Assembly: GCA_040218415.1 (NCBI GenBank)
Contig: JAVJRN010000028.1
Span: forward strand, 1-33,809
Direction: 5' to 3'
Origin: JAVJRN01 sp040218415
GTDB taxonomy: Bacteria; Bacteroidota; Bacteroidia; Cytophagales; Cyclobacteriaceae
Length of the DNA: 33,809 bases
A program made the translations under genes and the position numbers. Below, piece by piece: positions 8,388 to 17,489 of this stretch (position 1 is the first letter of the stretch; each line of letters begins with the position of its first letter). The notes under the pieces are model-generated. The model made no database searches. It was not told the origin of the DNA and saw nothing but the letters and a program-made list of their open reading frames with translations.

Positions 8388-10544
8388 ATGCAACAGATCT
8401 CTTTTTGGCAAACATGCGTAGTGGTATTACTGATGATGATGCCCGCAACAGTCACAGCACAGGAAAGTGAGCTCACTCTTAATGACCTGTTTGCAACGCC
8501 AAAACTGACGGGAACAACCCCGTCCCAGCCTGCGTGGGCACCTAACAGCGAGCACTTCGCCTTTTCATGGAGTGAACTAGGAAATCCTGGGCGTGGGCTC
8601 TGGGTATCGAAAAGTAATGGGAAGGAAGTGCGCCTTATCTCCAATACGGAATCCGCGTCAGTGCATGATATTGTCTGGACCGACGCGAATACCATTTTCA
8701 GCTTGCGAGGTAACGACCTATGGCAGACATCACTGAACCAAGGAGACGACCTCCAGTTTATGCCCATTGAGGCAGGTGCACGTAACCTATCTATATCGCC
8801 AAGCGGCAACCAAGCGGCGTATATAGTGAATGGTGACCTGTGGCTTGCTGACTTTACTTCTAAGCAGAATCGCCAGCTCACCGAGATCGGAATCGCCAGT
8901 CTCTCGAATTTACCGAAAGGGCGATACAGTCGACCGGAACGTGAAATCGGTCCAGGCATCTGGAGTGGCCCAACGTACAAGTGGTCCCCTGATGGCAAGA
9001 CCATCGCGTTTCACGTCGTTGACCGACGCGAGATGCGAAAGGTGCCGTTCCCGGATTACCTCGCTGAAGAAACCAATCCCAACGAGGTACGCCGAAGTTA
9101 CCCCGGCGATCCAAACGAGATTCGCAGGGTTGGTCTGCTCGATGTAGAAACCGGTAACATTACTTACCTCGATTTGCCAGACCCACACGCCAATCAGATC
9201 ATCGACTTCAACTGGTCACCGGACGGTGCGCTGCTGGTTGATACCGCATCCGACACGGCGGTTGAACGTAAGTTGTTCGTCGTTGCACCCGGAGAAAGCC
9301 AACTGCGCGAGATTTGGCGAGGTGTTCGAGAAAGCCGCATGTACACATCGTTTGGTTCTACCTGGCATCCAGATGGGCAGCAGGTCGTTTTCTTAAGCGA
9401 TATGGGTGATCGCTACGGCCTTTATACGATCGATGCTTCACCTTCTAAAGATCGTCCACAGCTCCTAACTGATCCATCCTACGATGTACTGTCCGCCCCA
9501 GTTATTGCTGGTAATACACTTTTTTATGCAGGCAATGGCGTTAATCCATACGAACAACATGTGTATAGCCTGAGTATGTCTGGTGGCGATCCCGAACAGG
9601 TGACGCGTCTTTCTGGTCGGAACGTGGGCTACCCCTCACCGGATGGCCGGCACTTGGCGTTCATGCACAGCAACGACACATCACCGCCCGAGCTTTATGT
9701 GGTAAGAAGCAAGGGTGGTGACGTTACACGAGTAACCCACTCGCCATTACCCGCCTTCACAGAGCGAACCTGGGCATCTGCAGAGTACGTTAGTTTCCCA
9801 AGTCTTGTAGATGACTACACGCTGCATGCCCGGATTATGAAACCTACCAACATGCAGCCCGGTAAGAAGTATCCAGTGCTGTTTGGGCCTGTATATTCGA
9901 ATACAGCGAGGAACCGCTGGGCTGGTAACTACAGCCTCGTACAGCATCTGCTGGCCAAGAAGGGATATATTATCGTGCAGGTGGATTCGCGTGGTAGCAA
10001 CGGTTATGGCCGGGCATTCCGGGAAGAGTTCCTACTGGGTTTTGCCGACCAGGACATTGAGGATTATGCGAGTGCCGTTACCTACATGGAGTCACTGGAT
10101 TATGTCGATCCCGACCGTATCGGCATCTGGGGCAGCAGTTACGGCGGTACGCTCTCTGTTTATTCTCTGTTAATGAAGCCGGGCTTATTCCAGGTGGGTG
10201 TTGCTGCAGCGGCGGCTGTAGACCCGATGTTCTTTGGAACGGACGATGTTGCGATTGTTCGTCGACCACAGACACACCCTGAGATCTTCGAAAGAAAAGC
10301 GCTCAACTATGCAGCGAATCTGGAGGATAAACTCCTGTTCATCCACGGCATCCAGGACCATGTGGTACCATTCAAGACGACTGCTGTGTTAGCTGAAGAA
10401 CTGATTAAACAGGGCAAGAACTTCGATTTTGCTTTTGCACTGGGTGCGACGCATGGATGGAGCCGTGAGCGGAATTACGATCGCTACCTGTTTGGCAAGA
10501 TCATCGAATACTTTGACCGACACCTGGCCGTTCCGTCTGAGTAG
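8388..10544 (+). CDS. S9 family peptidase, DPP-IV/prolyl oligopeptidase-like, exported
   Basis: The 718-residue protein has a signal peptide ending at VTAQ, an N-terminal beta-propeller (about 25-440, repeated WSPDG-type blades) and a C-terminal alpha/beta hydrolase. The catalytic triad is visible: Ser584 in GSSYGG, Asp657 in IQDHVVPF and His689 in ATHGW. It should cleave small peptides in the periplasm. The DW...EEE segment that binds the free amino end in true DPP-IV is replaced by RPEREIGPGIW, so dipeptidyl specificity is doubtful. ATG 8388 is chosen since it gives a normal signal peptide; a GTG at 8268 would add 40 unlikely residues. Base composition is clearly richer in G and C than all neighbours and resembles gammaproteobacterial DNA, which suggests horizontal transfer. 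Confidence 0.88.
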   Translation: MQQISFWQTCVVVLLMMMPATVTAQESELTLNDLFATPKLTGTTPSQPAWAPNSEHFAFSWSELGNPGRGLWVSKSNGKEVRLISNTESASVHDIVWTDANTIFSLRGNDLWQTSLNQGDDLQFMPIEAGARNLSISPSGNQAAYIVNGDLWLADFTSKQNRQLTEIGIASLSNLPKGRYSRPEREIGPGIWSGPTYKWSPDGKTIAFHVVDRREMRKVPFPDYLAEETNPNEVRRSYPGDPNEIRRVGLLDVETGNITYLDLPDPHANQIIDFNWSPDGALLVDTASDTAVERKLFVVAPGESQLREIWRGVRESRMYTSFGSTWHPDGQQVVFLSDMGDRYGLYTIDASPSKDRPQLLTDPSYDVLSAPVIAGNTLFYAGNGVNPYEQHVYSLSMSGGDPEQVTRLSGRNVGYPSPDGRHLAFMHSNDTSPPELYVVRSKGGDVTRVTHSPLPAFTERTWASAEYVSFPSLVDDYTLHARIMKPTNMQPGKKYPVLFGPVYSNTARNRWAGNYSLVQHLLAKKGYIIVQVDSRGSNGYGRAFREEFLLGFADQDIEDYASAVTYMESLDYVDPDRIGIWGSSYGGTLSVYSLLMKPGLFQVGVAAAAAVDPMFFGTDDVAIVRRPQTHPEIFERKALNYAANLEDKLLFIHGIQDHVVPFKTTAVLAEELIKQGKNFDFAFALGATHGWSRERNYDRYLFGKIIEYFDRHLAVPSE

Positions 10545-10782
10545 ATGTTTACAGGGGTCGTGTTGCAAGCCGTTGAAGAACGCCGGGCAGATCTTTATCG
10601 GCCAGTTTCCTATTGGCTACTATGACTAGGTCGTCCGCGACCCAACAACTACGCGTTCCAATGAATCCGCTGTTTAACGAACGCAGGATAATGGTTTTGG
10701 AGAGTGGTTTGTAAATAGGGATTGGGATGAGAATTATCTGGCGGTATCACTCAGATAAATCAAGCAGCTAAAAGTCGATGAA
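10545..10782. other. GC-rich tail of the imported segment, no gene
   Basis: The first 140 bases or so after the peptidase keep its GC-rich character and then return to the local AT-rich composition near 10690. This marks the probable 3' limit of the transferred DNA. No gene, terminator or repeat is convincing here. The 3' half leads directly into the structured repeat at 10783. Confidence 0.4.
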
Positions 10783-10945
10783 GCTTTTCACGGATATTTG
10801 GAGACTGGACCCGATTAATGATGATCATGAATCTTTCATTCGGGGAGGTTTTTAGGTCAGATCAGTAGAAGATCTGACGTAGCTTACTTGTCACGCCCGT
10901 TGGCGTAGCTTATTTTACTGATTGATTGAGACAAGTAAGTGTGCC
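10783..10945 (+). repeat. Structured 163-bp direct repeat, left copy (REP-like)
   Basis: This stretch is repeated at 13564-13727 with about 13 differences and a one-base indel, so roughly nine-tenths identity by eye. It contains a hairpin GTCAGATC (10856-10863) / GATCTGAC (10871-10878), a second stem ACTTGTC (10886-10892) / GACAAGT (10930-10936) and an inner CGCC/GGCG stem-loop (10894-10905). Changes in the other copy keep the stems paired. It lies directly before a decapitated SDR gene fragment. It looks like a REP/BIME or MITE-type element. Confidence 0.7.
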
Positions 10946-10957
10946 GGAAAAGCTCGA

Positions 10958-11125
10958 TCACCACCATCAAGTTTGGTTGCAGAAGTAATTTACAATGCTG
11001 TAACAGTTGGAAAAAATCAGTTGAGATACCGCGCCGGAGAAGGTGCTAATTTCTTGCTGACCAGCCGAAAGAAAATGACAGATCCAGATTTTTTTGAAAT
11101 GATGAACAGCCAATTGAAAAAATAA
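10958..11125 (+). pseudogene. C-terminal remnant of a short-chain dehydrogenase (SDR)
   Basis: The open frame to the TAA at 11123-11125 gives about 55 residues (VAEVIYNAVTVGKNQLRYRA, then LLTSRKKMTDPDFFEMMNSQ), which look like the last helices of SDR-family oxidoreductases of the NQLRY...A / SRK...D..F type. The Rossmann fold and the YxxxK active site are missing. The 5' part is replaced by the structured repeat ending at 10945, so the gene was probably cut when that repeat arrived. Non-functional. The 206 bases from here to the sulfatase hold nothing else I can name. Confidence 0.6.
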
Positions 11126-11331
11126 AAAAAGGTACTTGAGCGATATACAACAAAGAGCGGTTAGAGTGCATGCTTTTTAATAAGTACCTTGCTACTTGAC
11201 AGTTTATTGAATTTAAAATCCGCTACCACCCGCAAACAAACCATTGTGATTCATTATTGTCAATCGTTTATAAAACAATAAATTCTGAATGAAGAATCAA
11301 TATTTTCAAATAAAATGCTTGAATTGATTAA

Positions 11332-12996
11332 ATGATGAATAAAGATAAAACATACAGGTGTATTAAACTTCTCTTCTTGGTTTTACTAGCATCTACAATC
11401 GCGCTTTCGTGCACAGTACAAAAAAGCAAAAAAGCAATTACGAAGAAACCCAATATCGTGTTAATTGTTGCCGATGATTTGGGATTTGGAGATATCGGTT
11501 GTTATGGCGGAGATATTCAAACACCAAACATTGATAGATTTTCGCAAAGAGGGATAAAGTTTAGCAGCTTCCATACTGCTCCCATGTGTGCGCCTACCCG
11601 AGCCATGTTGCTTTCTGGAAATGATAACCACATTGCTGGAATGGGTGGGCAAGGCAATGTTACAGAAGCGTTTGGTTATGAAGGAAGATTGACCGAGCGG
11701 ATTGTCACCATTCCCGCTTTGTTGAGAGACAGTGGTTACCATACATATATGGCAGGTAAATGGCACCTTGGCAAAACGCCCGAATCCAATCCACATCAAA
11801 AAGGATTTGAACACTCTTTTGTTTTGCTCGAAGGTGCTGGAAATCACTACAGCAACCGAAGTGCCCTCTTTGGTGAACTATCTAGCTATACAGAAGATGG
11901 TGACTCAATACCATGGATAGAAGGCAATTATTCTACAGATTTTTATACCGATAAATTGATTGAATACATAGATTCTGATAAAGGGGATAATAAACCCTTC
12001 TTTGCTTTTGCCGCTTATACATCACCACATTGGCCGTTGCAGGTCGATAAAAAATACTGGGAAAAGTACAAAGGTCAATATGACGATGGATATGAAAAAT
12101 TACGAGAACGAAGATTGGCTAGCCTCAAAAAAGCGGGAATCATCCCAAATGATGCCATAGCTCCACCCTCCCATGAACGCGTATTGCCTTGGGATTCTTT
12201 ATCGAGTCAAGAACAGATGAAAGAAGCCAGAAAAATGGAATTGTATGCCGGCATGGTTGACAATTTAGACCACAATATTGGTCGATTGGTTAAACACTTG
12301 AAAGACATTGGTGAATATGAAAACACGCTATTTGTGTTCATGTCGGACAATGGCGCTGCAAACAGAGACTTTATAAATAATGATAGATTCGCGAATCTAA
12401 AGGAATACTACAACGATGAATTCGATAATATGGGAAATGCCAATTCCTATATTTCTTATGGTCCACAATGGGCGGAGGCTGGTTCTTCTCCCTTTAGGTA
12501 TTACAAAGACTTTGCAACCGAAGGAGGTACAAACACAACCATGATTATTTGTGGTCCGAATGTGAATAGAGAAAATGAAATTCACCATGGCTTTACAAGT
12601 CTTTTGGATTTGGCACCTACTTTTTATGAGGTGGCCAATGTGACCTATCCAACAGCCTATAACGGGAATGAAGTCTATCCTCTAAGAGGAAATTCACTCA
12701 TCCCATTTGTTTCTGGAAAATCAAATAAAATTCACGATTCAACTTATGTGTTTGCGCTGGAGCATTATGGAAACGCGATGTTGAGAAAAGGGAATTGGAA
12801 AATCACAAATTTCATCAAACCTTTCGACATTGAAAATTTCGCCCTTTACGACCTGTCAAATGACTTGGGAGAGCAAATCGATCTTAAGGAATCCGAAAAA
12901 GAAAAGTATGCAGAGCTTCTAGACGAATGGAATAGATTTTCTAATGAAATTAAGATTCAAACTCCAACACCAAGACCTTCCGCCAAAGGGTCATAG
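11332..12996 (+). CDS. Lipoprotein arylsulfatase
   Basis: The 554-residue protein has a lipoprotein signal with lipobox ALSC (Cys27), so it is membrane-anchored. The sulfatase core starts at PNIVLIVADDLGFGDIGCYG with metal ligands Asp48 and Asp49. The signature CAPTR (Cys86 to Arg90) carries the Cys that is oxidised to formylglycine. GYHTYMAGKWHLG (Lys143, His145) is the second signature. It removes sulfate esters, probably from an algal or other marine polysaccharide or a small aryl sulfate; the substrate cannot be read from sequence. Maturation needs a formylglycine-generating enzyme encoded elsewhere. No glycan-utilisation genes adjoin it; instead it sits alone between two REP-like direct repeats, which may allow loss or movement of the segment. 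Confidence 0.92.
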   Translation: MMNKDKTYRCIKLLFLVLLASTIALSCTVQKSKKAITKKPNIVLIVADDLGFGDIGCYGGDIQTPNIDRFSQRGIKFSSFHTAPMCAPTRAMLLSGNDNHIAGMGGQGNVTEAFGYEGRLTERIVTIPALLRDSGYHTYMAGKWHLGKTPESNPHQKGFEHSFVLLEGAGNHYSNRSALFGELSSYTEDGDSIPWIEGNYSTDFYTDKLIEYIDSDKGDNKPFFAFAAYTSPHWPLQVDKKYWEKYKGQYDDGYEKLRERRLASLKKAGIIPNDAIAPPSHERVLPWDSLSSQEQMKEARKMELYAGMVDNLDHNIGRLVKHLKDIGEYENTLFVFMSDNGAANRDFINNDRFANLKEYYNDEFDNMGNANSYISYGPQWAEAGSSPFRYYKDFATEGGTNTTMIICGPNVNRENEIHHGFTSLLDLAPTFYEVANVTYPTAYNGNEVYPLRGNSLIPFVSGKSNKIHDSTYVFALEHYGNAMLRKGNWKITNFIKPFDIENFALYDLSNDLGEQIDLKESEKEKYAELLDEWNRFSNEIKIQTPTPRPSAKGS

Positions 12997-13160
12997 CATT
13001 ATAAAAAATGAAAGCCTAAATAGCAGTATACTCAAATGGTTTAACGCGCTTTACGTTCTTATCGATTGTCAGGAATGAAACCCGAAATCGGCTACTATTC
13101 TTATACTTACCATTCTAATCCATTGAAAAAAGTCCACGATAAAGCATGAAAGGTGCATAA

Positions 13161-13474
13161 GACTATTGTCCTTACGGCTTGATAGGCGATATAAAGAAAT
13201 ATACTTCTAAGAGACTTCAGTCACTCATAGAAAACCCACTAGAAAGTAGAAAAGAACATCTTTTATGCATGATGGAAAGGGCGGCAGTAAAAATGCAACT
13301 GTTAATAGGCGACAATTTTGGCACGGTCTGACGGCTCGCCAGCCTATTAAACCAATAGCGCTTTGGAGTAGTAGCGTAATAGCACAAAAGCTCAATTACA
13401 TACCTATGAATCCGGTTGAGTCTGGTCTTGTGAGTGAACCGGAGTACTGGAAATACAGCAATGCCATAGACTAA
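13161..13474 (+). pseudogene. REP-associated (Y1) transposase remnant, frameshifted
   Basis: Two frames together rebuild the end of a REP-associated tyrosine transposase. From 13161 to about 13300 one frame reads GDIKKYTSKRLQSLIENP...ESRKEHLL...MERAA and stops at 13329. The +1 frame, open from 13265, continues with FWH...PIALWSSSVIAQKLNYIPMNPVESGLV, the familiar KL.YI..NPV.AG.V ending. The N-terminal HUH motif and probably the catalytic Tyr region are not recognisable. It is dead. It ends 90 bases before the right structured repeat, fitting the known partnership of these transposases with REP elements. The preceding 160 bases (12997-13160) contain no recognisable coding sequence. Confidence 0.7.
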
Positions 13475-13563
13475 GGGGATAAAGGCCTAACAGAGATCGA
13501 TTACTTGTGGAGGTACTAGGTTACAGTCTAGCACTAGCTGAAGGGTAGCTAATAATCGATTGC

Positions 13564-13727
13564 GCTTTTCACAGATATTCGGAGACTGGAACTGACTAAT
13601 GATGACCATGAATCTTTCATTCGGGGAGGTTTTCAAGGTCAGATGAGTAGAAGATCTGACGTGGCTTACTTGTCACGCCCGTTGGCGTTGCTTATTTTAC
13701 TGATCGATTGAGGCAAGTAAGTATGCC
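13564..13727 (+). repeat. Structured direct repeat, right copy (REP-like)
   Basis: This is the second copy of the element at 10783-10945, in the same orientation and 2.8 kb away. The inner CGCC/GGCG loop is unchanged; the long stem ACTTGTC pairs with GGCAAGT, where one A-T pair has become G-T. The two copies bracket the SDR fragment, the sulfatase and the Y1 transposase remnant. Confidence 0.7.
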
Positions 13728-13780
13728 ATTAGGAAAAGAATAAATGTGACTCAAATAAATTTAGCTTAAAACCGGAAAGT

Positions 13781-14464
13781 ATGAAAACATTAGGTATGAT
13801 TGGAGGTACTTCTTGGCACTCCACAATCAATTATTATAGATATATCAATCAATTGGCTGAAAAAAGAAATGGTCATCCACCAATCAATCCTCCATTGTTG
13901 ATGTACAGTTTAAACGTAGATTTAATGCGACGAAATAACTGGGATGAAATCAATCAAGCGTACTTAGATATTTCTTTGAATTTACAAAAAGCCGGAGCAG
14001 AGGCTATTTTAATTTGTGCAAATACGCCTCATAAAGTTTGCCCATTTGTAGAGCCTAAGTTAGATATTCCAATCATTCATATCGCTGATGCCATAGGTGA
14101 GGAGGCGAAAAAATTGAACCTGAAAAGTTTGTCTTTATTTGGAACAACGAATGTTATGGAGGAAGGCTTTATAAAAGAACGGTTAAATGATAAGCACCAG
14201 ATAAAAACGAAAATCCCAGGTGCAGCAGCTAGGAAGGAAATCCATAGGTTTATTGCAGAAGAGCTTACAAGGGGCATTTTAGAAGAAGAGGCAAAACAAT
14301 TTTTCTTAGGTGAAATGACTGAATTAAAAGAACAAGGAACTGATGGAGTGATTTTGGGATGTACGGAGTTACCACTTTTGATTAAAAAAGATGATTTTGA
14401 TATGCCATTGTTAGACACCACTTATTTGCATGCAAAAATGGCCGTAGATTTTATTTTTAGTTAA
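13781..14464 (+). CDS. Aspartate/glutamate racemase family protein
   Basis: The 227-residue protein is full length for the Asp/Glu/hydantoin racemase family. It starts MKTLGMIGGTSWHST and has the two catalytic cysteines in ICANTPHK (Cys79) and LGCTELPLL (Cys194), so a cofactor-independent two-base racemase is likely. In typical members the first motif reads CANTMH; here it is CANTPH. Substrate may be Asp, Glu or a related amino acid. It stands alone: a REP-like repeat ends 53 bases upstream and an IS30 remnant starts 60 bases downstream on the other strand. Confidence 0.88.
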   Translation: MKTLGMIGGTSWHSTINYYRYINQLAEKRNGHPPINPPLLMYSLNVDLMRRNNWDEINQAYLDISLNLQKAGAEAILICANTPHKVCPFVEPKLDIPIIHIADAIGEEAKKLNLKSLSLFGTTNVMEEGFIKERLNDKHQIKTKIPGAAARKEIHRFIAEELTRGILEEEAKQFFLGEMTELKEQGTDGVILGCTELPLLIKKDDFDMPLLDTTYLHAKMAVDFIFS

Positions 14465-14524
14465 TGAAATCGGACGCAGATTCAAGTGATAAGTGCAAAA
14501 TGGTTGTTTGATTTATTTATGCCA

Positions 14525-14870
14525 TCACCTATTGTGGTGAATCAGATTTATATCTTTTTCTAGGTCTACGATAGAGTTTTCTTCAATTTCCGATAGGTAA
14601 TCATGGTCAATATTGTCGAAGTGCAAACCTTTTGGGAAGTATTGCCTTAATAGCCCATTTAAGTTTTCGTTAGCGCCTCTTTCCACGAGTGATATGGTTT
14701 GGCAAAGTAAAAATCTATTCCGAGTTCTGCTGCAATTCTTTGATGTTCAGCAAACAGAGAGGCCTGCCCCATATTTGCCGTTATCAGCAGTGATTGTTTT
14801 GATGAAAATTACTTCATCTCCAGAAGCTTCAAGAACTGGGCAGCAAAGAGTTTAGGATCGTTTTGATCGT
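14525..14870 (-). pseudogene. IS30-family transposase remnant with frameshifts
   Basis: The minus strand from about 14870 down to a TGA at 14525-14527 encodes the C-terminal third of an IS30 transposase in three pieces: DEVIFIKTITADNGK, then LFAEHQRIAAELGIDFYFAK followed by PYHSW, then ERGANENLNGLLRQYFPKGL to the end. The first break follows DNGK. The second is a missing G after the Trp codon (TGGAAAGAGG where TGGGAAAGAGG is expected). The N-terminal two thirds are absent. It is inactive. From here to the Fic gene (14871-15078) are the second 20-bp repeat and a GTTAGAC box at 14945-14951. Confidence 0.8.
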
Positions 14871-14887
14871 TTTTGAATTAAGTCTGC

Positions 14888-14907
14888 GAGTCACAGACCT
14901 TGGGTAG
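14888..14907 (+). repeat. 20-bp exact repeat, copy 2
   Basis: Identical to 6943-6962 (GAGTCACAGACCTTGGGTAG). It lies between the IS30 remnant and GGGCGTTAGAC at 14941-14951, which resembles the right end of an integron-type attC site. No matching left arm is visible here, perhaps because of the IS30 remnant. Confidence 0.6.
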
Positions 14908-15078
14908 ACGCGACCCAGTTCAGCTTACGGATGATAGGTTGGGCGTTAGACTTCATTCCAATTTTGATCTACATCAATGTAATTTAAATTCACAAAAACA
15001 ATGAATTAATAATCATTATTCATGAATAGTAATTGATTTTCATACTAAATTTATACTTGTATTTCATAGAAAAGGATA

Positions 15079-16629
15079 ATGAGTAACTATTTTTCACAAA
15101 AAGTAACCGCATTTCATGGAAGATCTATTCCAGAATCTGGATTTCTTGCCGGATATGCACTTTTAATAACTGTTGTTGAGGAAAGTGGAGGATACGTTCC
15201 GCTACCCGACAAGCTTGCTATTATTACAGAAAAACATCAACGGTACAATACTGAGCAATGGCAAGTATTTACAATCAGACACAAACCTGATAATCACTTA
15301 ACCAGTCATTTGGTATTTGCTTTAAAATATGAAGGAGTTGATTTATTTGTATTAAAAAAGTTCTTCCAGTATTCAGGAAAAGATCCAGTGCTGGATATGA
15401 TAAAGAAAGAGCCAACAAGCCAATACTCCAGAAGAGTTTGGTTCTTGTATGAATGGTTAATGGGCGAAGTGCTTGAAATATCAGATTTAAAGACAGGAAC
15501 ATACGTCGAAATAGTCAATTCCAAACTACAATTCACAAGCACTTCAATAAACTCTACCCGACATAGAATAAAAAATAACTTACCAGGAACTCCTGAGTTT
15601 TGTCCTATGATTAGTAAAACTAATAAAATCGAAAACTTCATAACGAAAGATCTATCAGGATCAATCGAAAAAGGGTTAGATGGTAGAGATAAAGAACTCA
15701 TCAGAAGAACCGCGGCATTTCTACTATTGAAAGACTCCAAAGCTTCTTTTGCCATCGAAGGAGAAAACCCTCCAAGTCATAGAGCAAGAAATTGGGGTAA
15801 AGCAATTGGACAAGCAGGAAAAAAGCCATTAACAATCGAGGAATTAGAAAGGCTTCAAGATATCGTTATAGGCTCAAAAAAGCTAAAGAATATGGGTTTA
15901 AGAACACAGGAAGGATTTATCGGAGAACATGATCGCGAAACTTTTTCTCCATTACCGGACCATATATCAGCAAAGTCTAAAGATTTACCCTCTTTGATGA
16001 AAGGACTATTAGATACAAATAACCTCCTACAAGAGTCTGGATACGATCCTGTTTTAGCAGCCGCTACGATAGCATTTGGATTCGTATTTGTTCACCCTTT
16101 CTCTGATGGCAATGGCCGTATACACAGATACATGATTCACCATATATTGACTCGAATGGGGTATACTAGAAGAGGGATGATTTTTCCAGTATCAGCTGCC
16201 ATACTCAATCGAATTGACGAATACCAGTCGGTTTTGGAGTCATATTCTTCTCAAAGAATAGATTTAATCGAATGGGAACCCACTGCAGATCATAATGTTA
16301 AAATTCTTAATGACACCATTGATCTATATCGTTATTATGACCTGACCAAACAGGTCGAATTTTTATACGAATGCGTGGAAGAGACCATTGAGCAAATAAT
16401 ACCAGAGGAACTCGATTATATAGAAAAATATGATCGAATGACTCAATACATCAATACTTATTTGTCTTTGCCTGACACCAAGGTGGATTTATTAATCAAA
16501 ATGCTAAATCAGAATAACGGTAAGTTATCAAAGAATAAAAGACAGAAGGAATTTGACGATATCACGGATGAAGAAGTCTCATCAATTGAAGAAAACTTTC
16601 AGTCCATTTTCGAAATAAATAATAAGTAA
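15079..16629 (+). CDS. Fic family protein (AMP-transferase) with N-terminal inhibitory motif
   Basis: The 516-residue protein carries the Fic core motif HPFSDGNGRIHR (His339 to Arg350), whose His and acidic Asp343 are needed for transfer of AMP to a target hydroxyl. Upstream, SFAIEG (Ser222 to Gly227) matches the [ST]xxxE[GN] inhibitory helix, placing it in class II, where the inhibitor sits N-terminal in the same chain. Residues 1-200 form an extra domain and about 400-516 a helical, acidic tail. No separate antitoxin is needed; the target is unknown. A weak promoter (TTG 15033, 16-base spacer, TATACTTG 15052-15059) precedes it. GCCTAACA follows the stop at 16641, resembling a left attC box, but no right arm is visible. 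Confidence 0.9.
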   Translation: MSNYFSQKVTAFHGRSIPESGFLAGYALLITVVEESGGYVPLPDKLAIITEKHQRYNTEQWQVFTIRHKPDNHLTSHLVFALKYEGVDLFVLKKFFQYSGKDPVLDMIKKEPTSQYSRRVWFLYEWLMGEVLEISDLKTGTYVEIVNSKLQFTSTSINSTRHRIKNNLPGTPEFCPMISKTNKIENFITKDLSGSIEKGLDGRDKELIRRTAAFLLLKDSKASFAIEGENPPSHRARNWGKAIGQAGKKPLTIEELERLQDIVIGSKKLKNMGLRTQEGFIGEHDRETFSPLPDHISAKSKDLPSLMKGLLDTNNLLQESGYDPVLAAATIAFGFVFVHPFSDGNGRIHRYMIHHILTRMGYTRRGMIFPVSAAILNRIDEYQSVLESYSSQRIDLIEWEPTADHNVKILNDTIDLYRYYDLTKQVEFLYECVEETIEQIIPEELDYIEKYDRMTQYINTYLSLPDTKVDLLIKMLNQNNGKLSKNKRQKEFDDITDEEVSSIEENFQSIFEINNK

Positions 16630-16708
16630 AACAAAAGCCTAACAAATTACAAACTACATTTAAACGCAATTTAACTAGAATGCTACCTGCAATTATAAAA
16701 ATACGGTG

Positions 16709-17224
16709 ATGAGCAAGACAAGATTGATTCAACGTTTAAAATGGTACTATCCCACTGAGAGATTTCATACTTATGTTACTTTCCCAGTATTGCTTCTATA
16801 TCTCTTGTTTACAAATCCAATAAGCAATATGATTCTTTTGTCTTACGGACTAATTATTTGCATTGTTATTCTATACCAAGGTCAGTTATATTGGAAATTG
16901 AAATTGAATAGACTCACAGGAAAAAATGTGAATCAAGAGAAAAACATTAGATTTTTCAGTAAATCTAAACGATTGAACTGGCTACTGATATCATTAATGC
17001 CGCTTGTTTTCTTGAGTCAACTCTATATTCAAAGTTGGAATTTTGAAGATAATGATATGTTGCGTTGGGGGATATTAGCTAATGTATTTGCAATTTTAGA
17101 ACATGTAAACTATTACCACATCCAGTTAATGATTGATAATAAGTATGATGTGGAATATTTGTTAAAAAATAGGAGATTAAAACAGGCAAGTTTGGCAAAG
17201 GACTTGGTTGAAAATAGAATATAA
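16709..17224 (+). CDS. Small integral membrane protein of unknown function
   Basis: The 171-residue protein has about four hydrophobic segments: two near the N-terminus (FPVLLLYLLF and LLSYGLIICIVILY), one in the middle (WLLISLMPLVFLSQLYI) and a weaker one (WGILANVFAILEHV). The first loop and the C-terminus are basic. No domain is recognised. ATG 16709 is used; the GTG one codon earlier is possible. It lies 79 bases after the Fic gene on the same strand and may be co-transcribed, but nothing links their functions. Confidence 0.7.
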   Translation: MSKTRLIQRLKWYYPTERFHTYVTFPVLLLYLLFTNPISNMILLSYGLIICIVILYQGQLYWKLKLNRLTGKNVNQEKNIRFFSKSKRLNWLLISLMPLVFLSQLYIQSWNFEDNDMLRWGILANVFAILEHVNYYHIQLMIDNKYDVEYLLKNRRLKQASLAKDLVENRI

Positions 17225-17396
17225 AAAGCAGGTAACCACATATGTGAAATCATAGTGCTTTAGTGGCCGCTACGCTTCATGAAGAAACCGTTGAATTGAC
17301 AGATCGCATTTGCGAAAGTGCATGTATTAACGCTAATTCTTTCAACACGCATTTGGCAAACTTGCAAAGCCAAGACACAACATAAGCTTCGCAAAA

Positions 17397-17416
17397 GAGC
17401 CAAATCTCCTTGGCTC
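17397..17416. terminator. Possible bidirectional hairpin
   Basis: GAGCCAA (17397-17403) pairs perfectly with TTGGCTC (17410-17416) across a 6-base loop, in the space between two converging genes. No T run follows on either strand, so termination is only suggested. The rest of 17225-17489 shows no gene. Confidence 0.3.
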
Positions 17417-17489
17417 CACTGTAATGATGTTTTTAAGTCAAAAACTCACGAACTATGAAACATAAGTTGATAGCTTATTTTACAACGAA

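Noticed and set aside
8372..9188. Long open frames on both strands inside the S9 peptidase gene
   Set aside because: They are shadows of a GC-rich gene, where stops are rare in other frames; none shows a motif, and the plus-frame peptidase has a full catalytic triad.
14613..14855. 80-codon plus-strand frame
   Set aside because: It is antisense to the IS30 transposase remnant, which explains the sequence.
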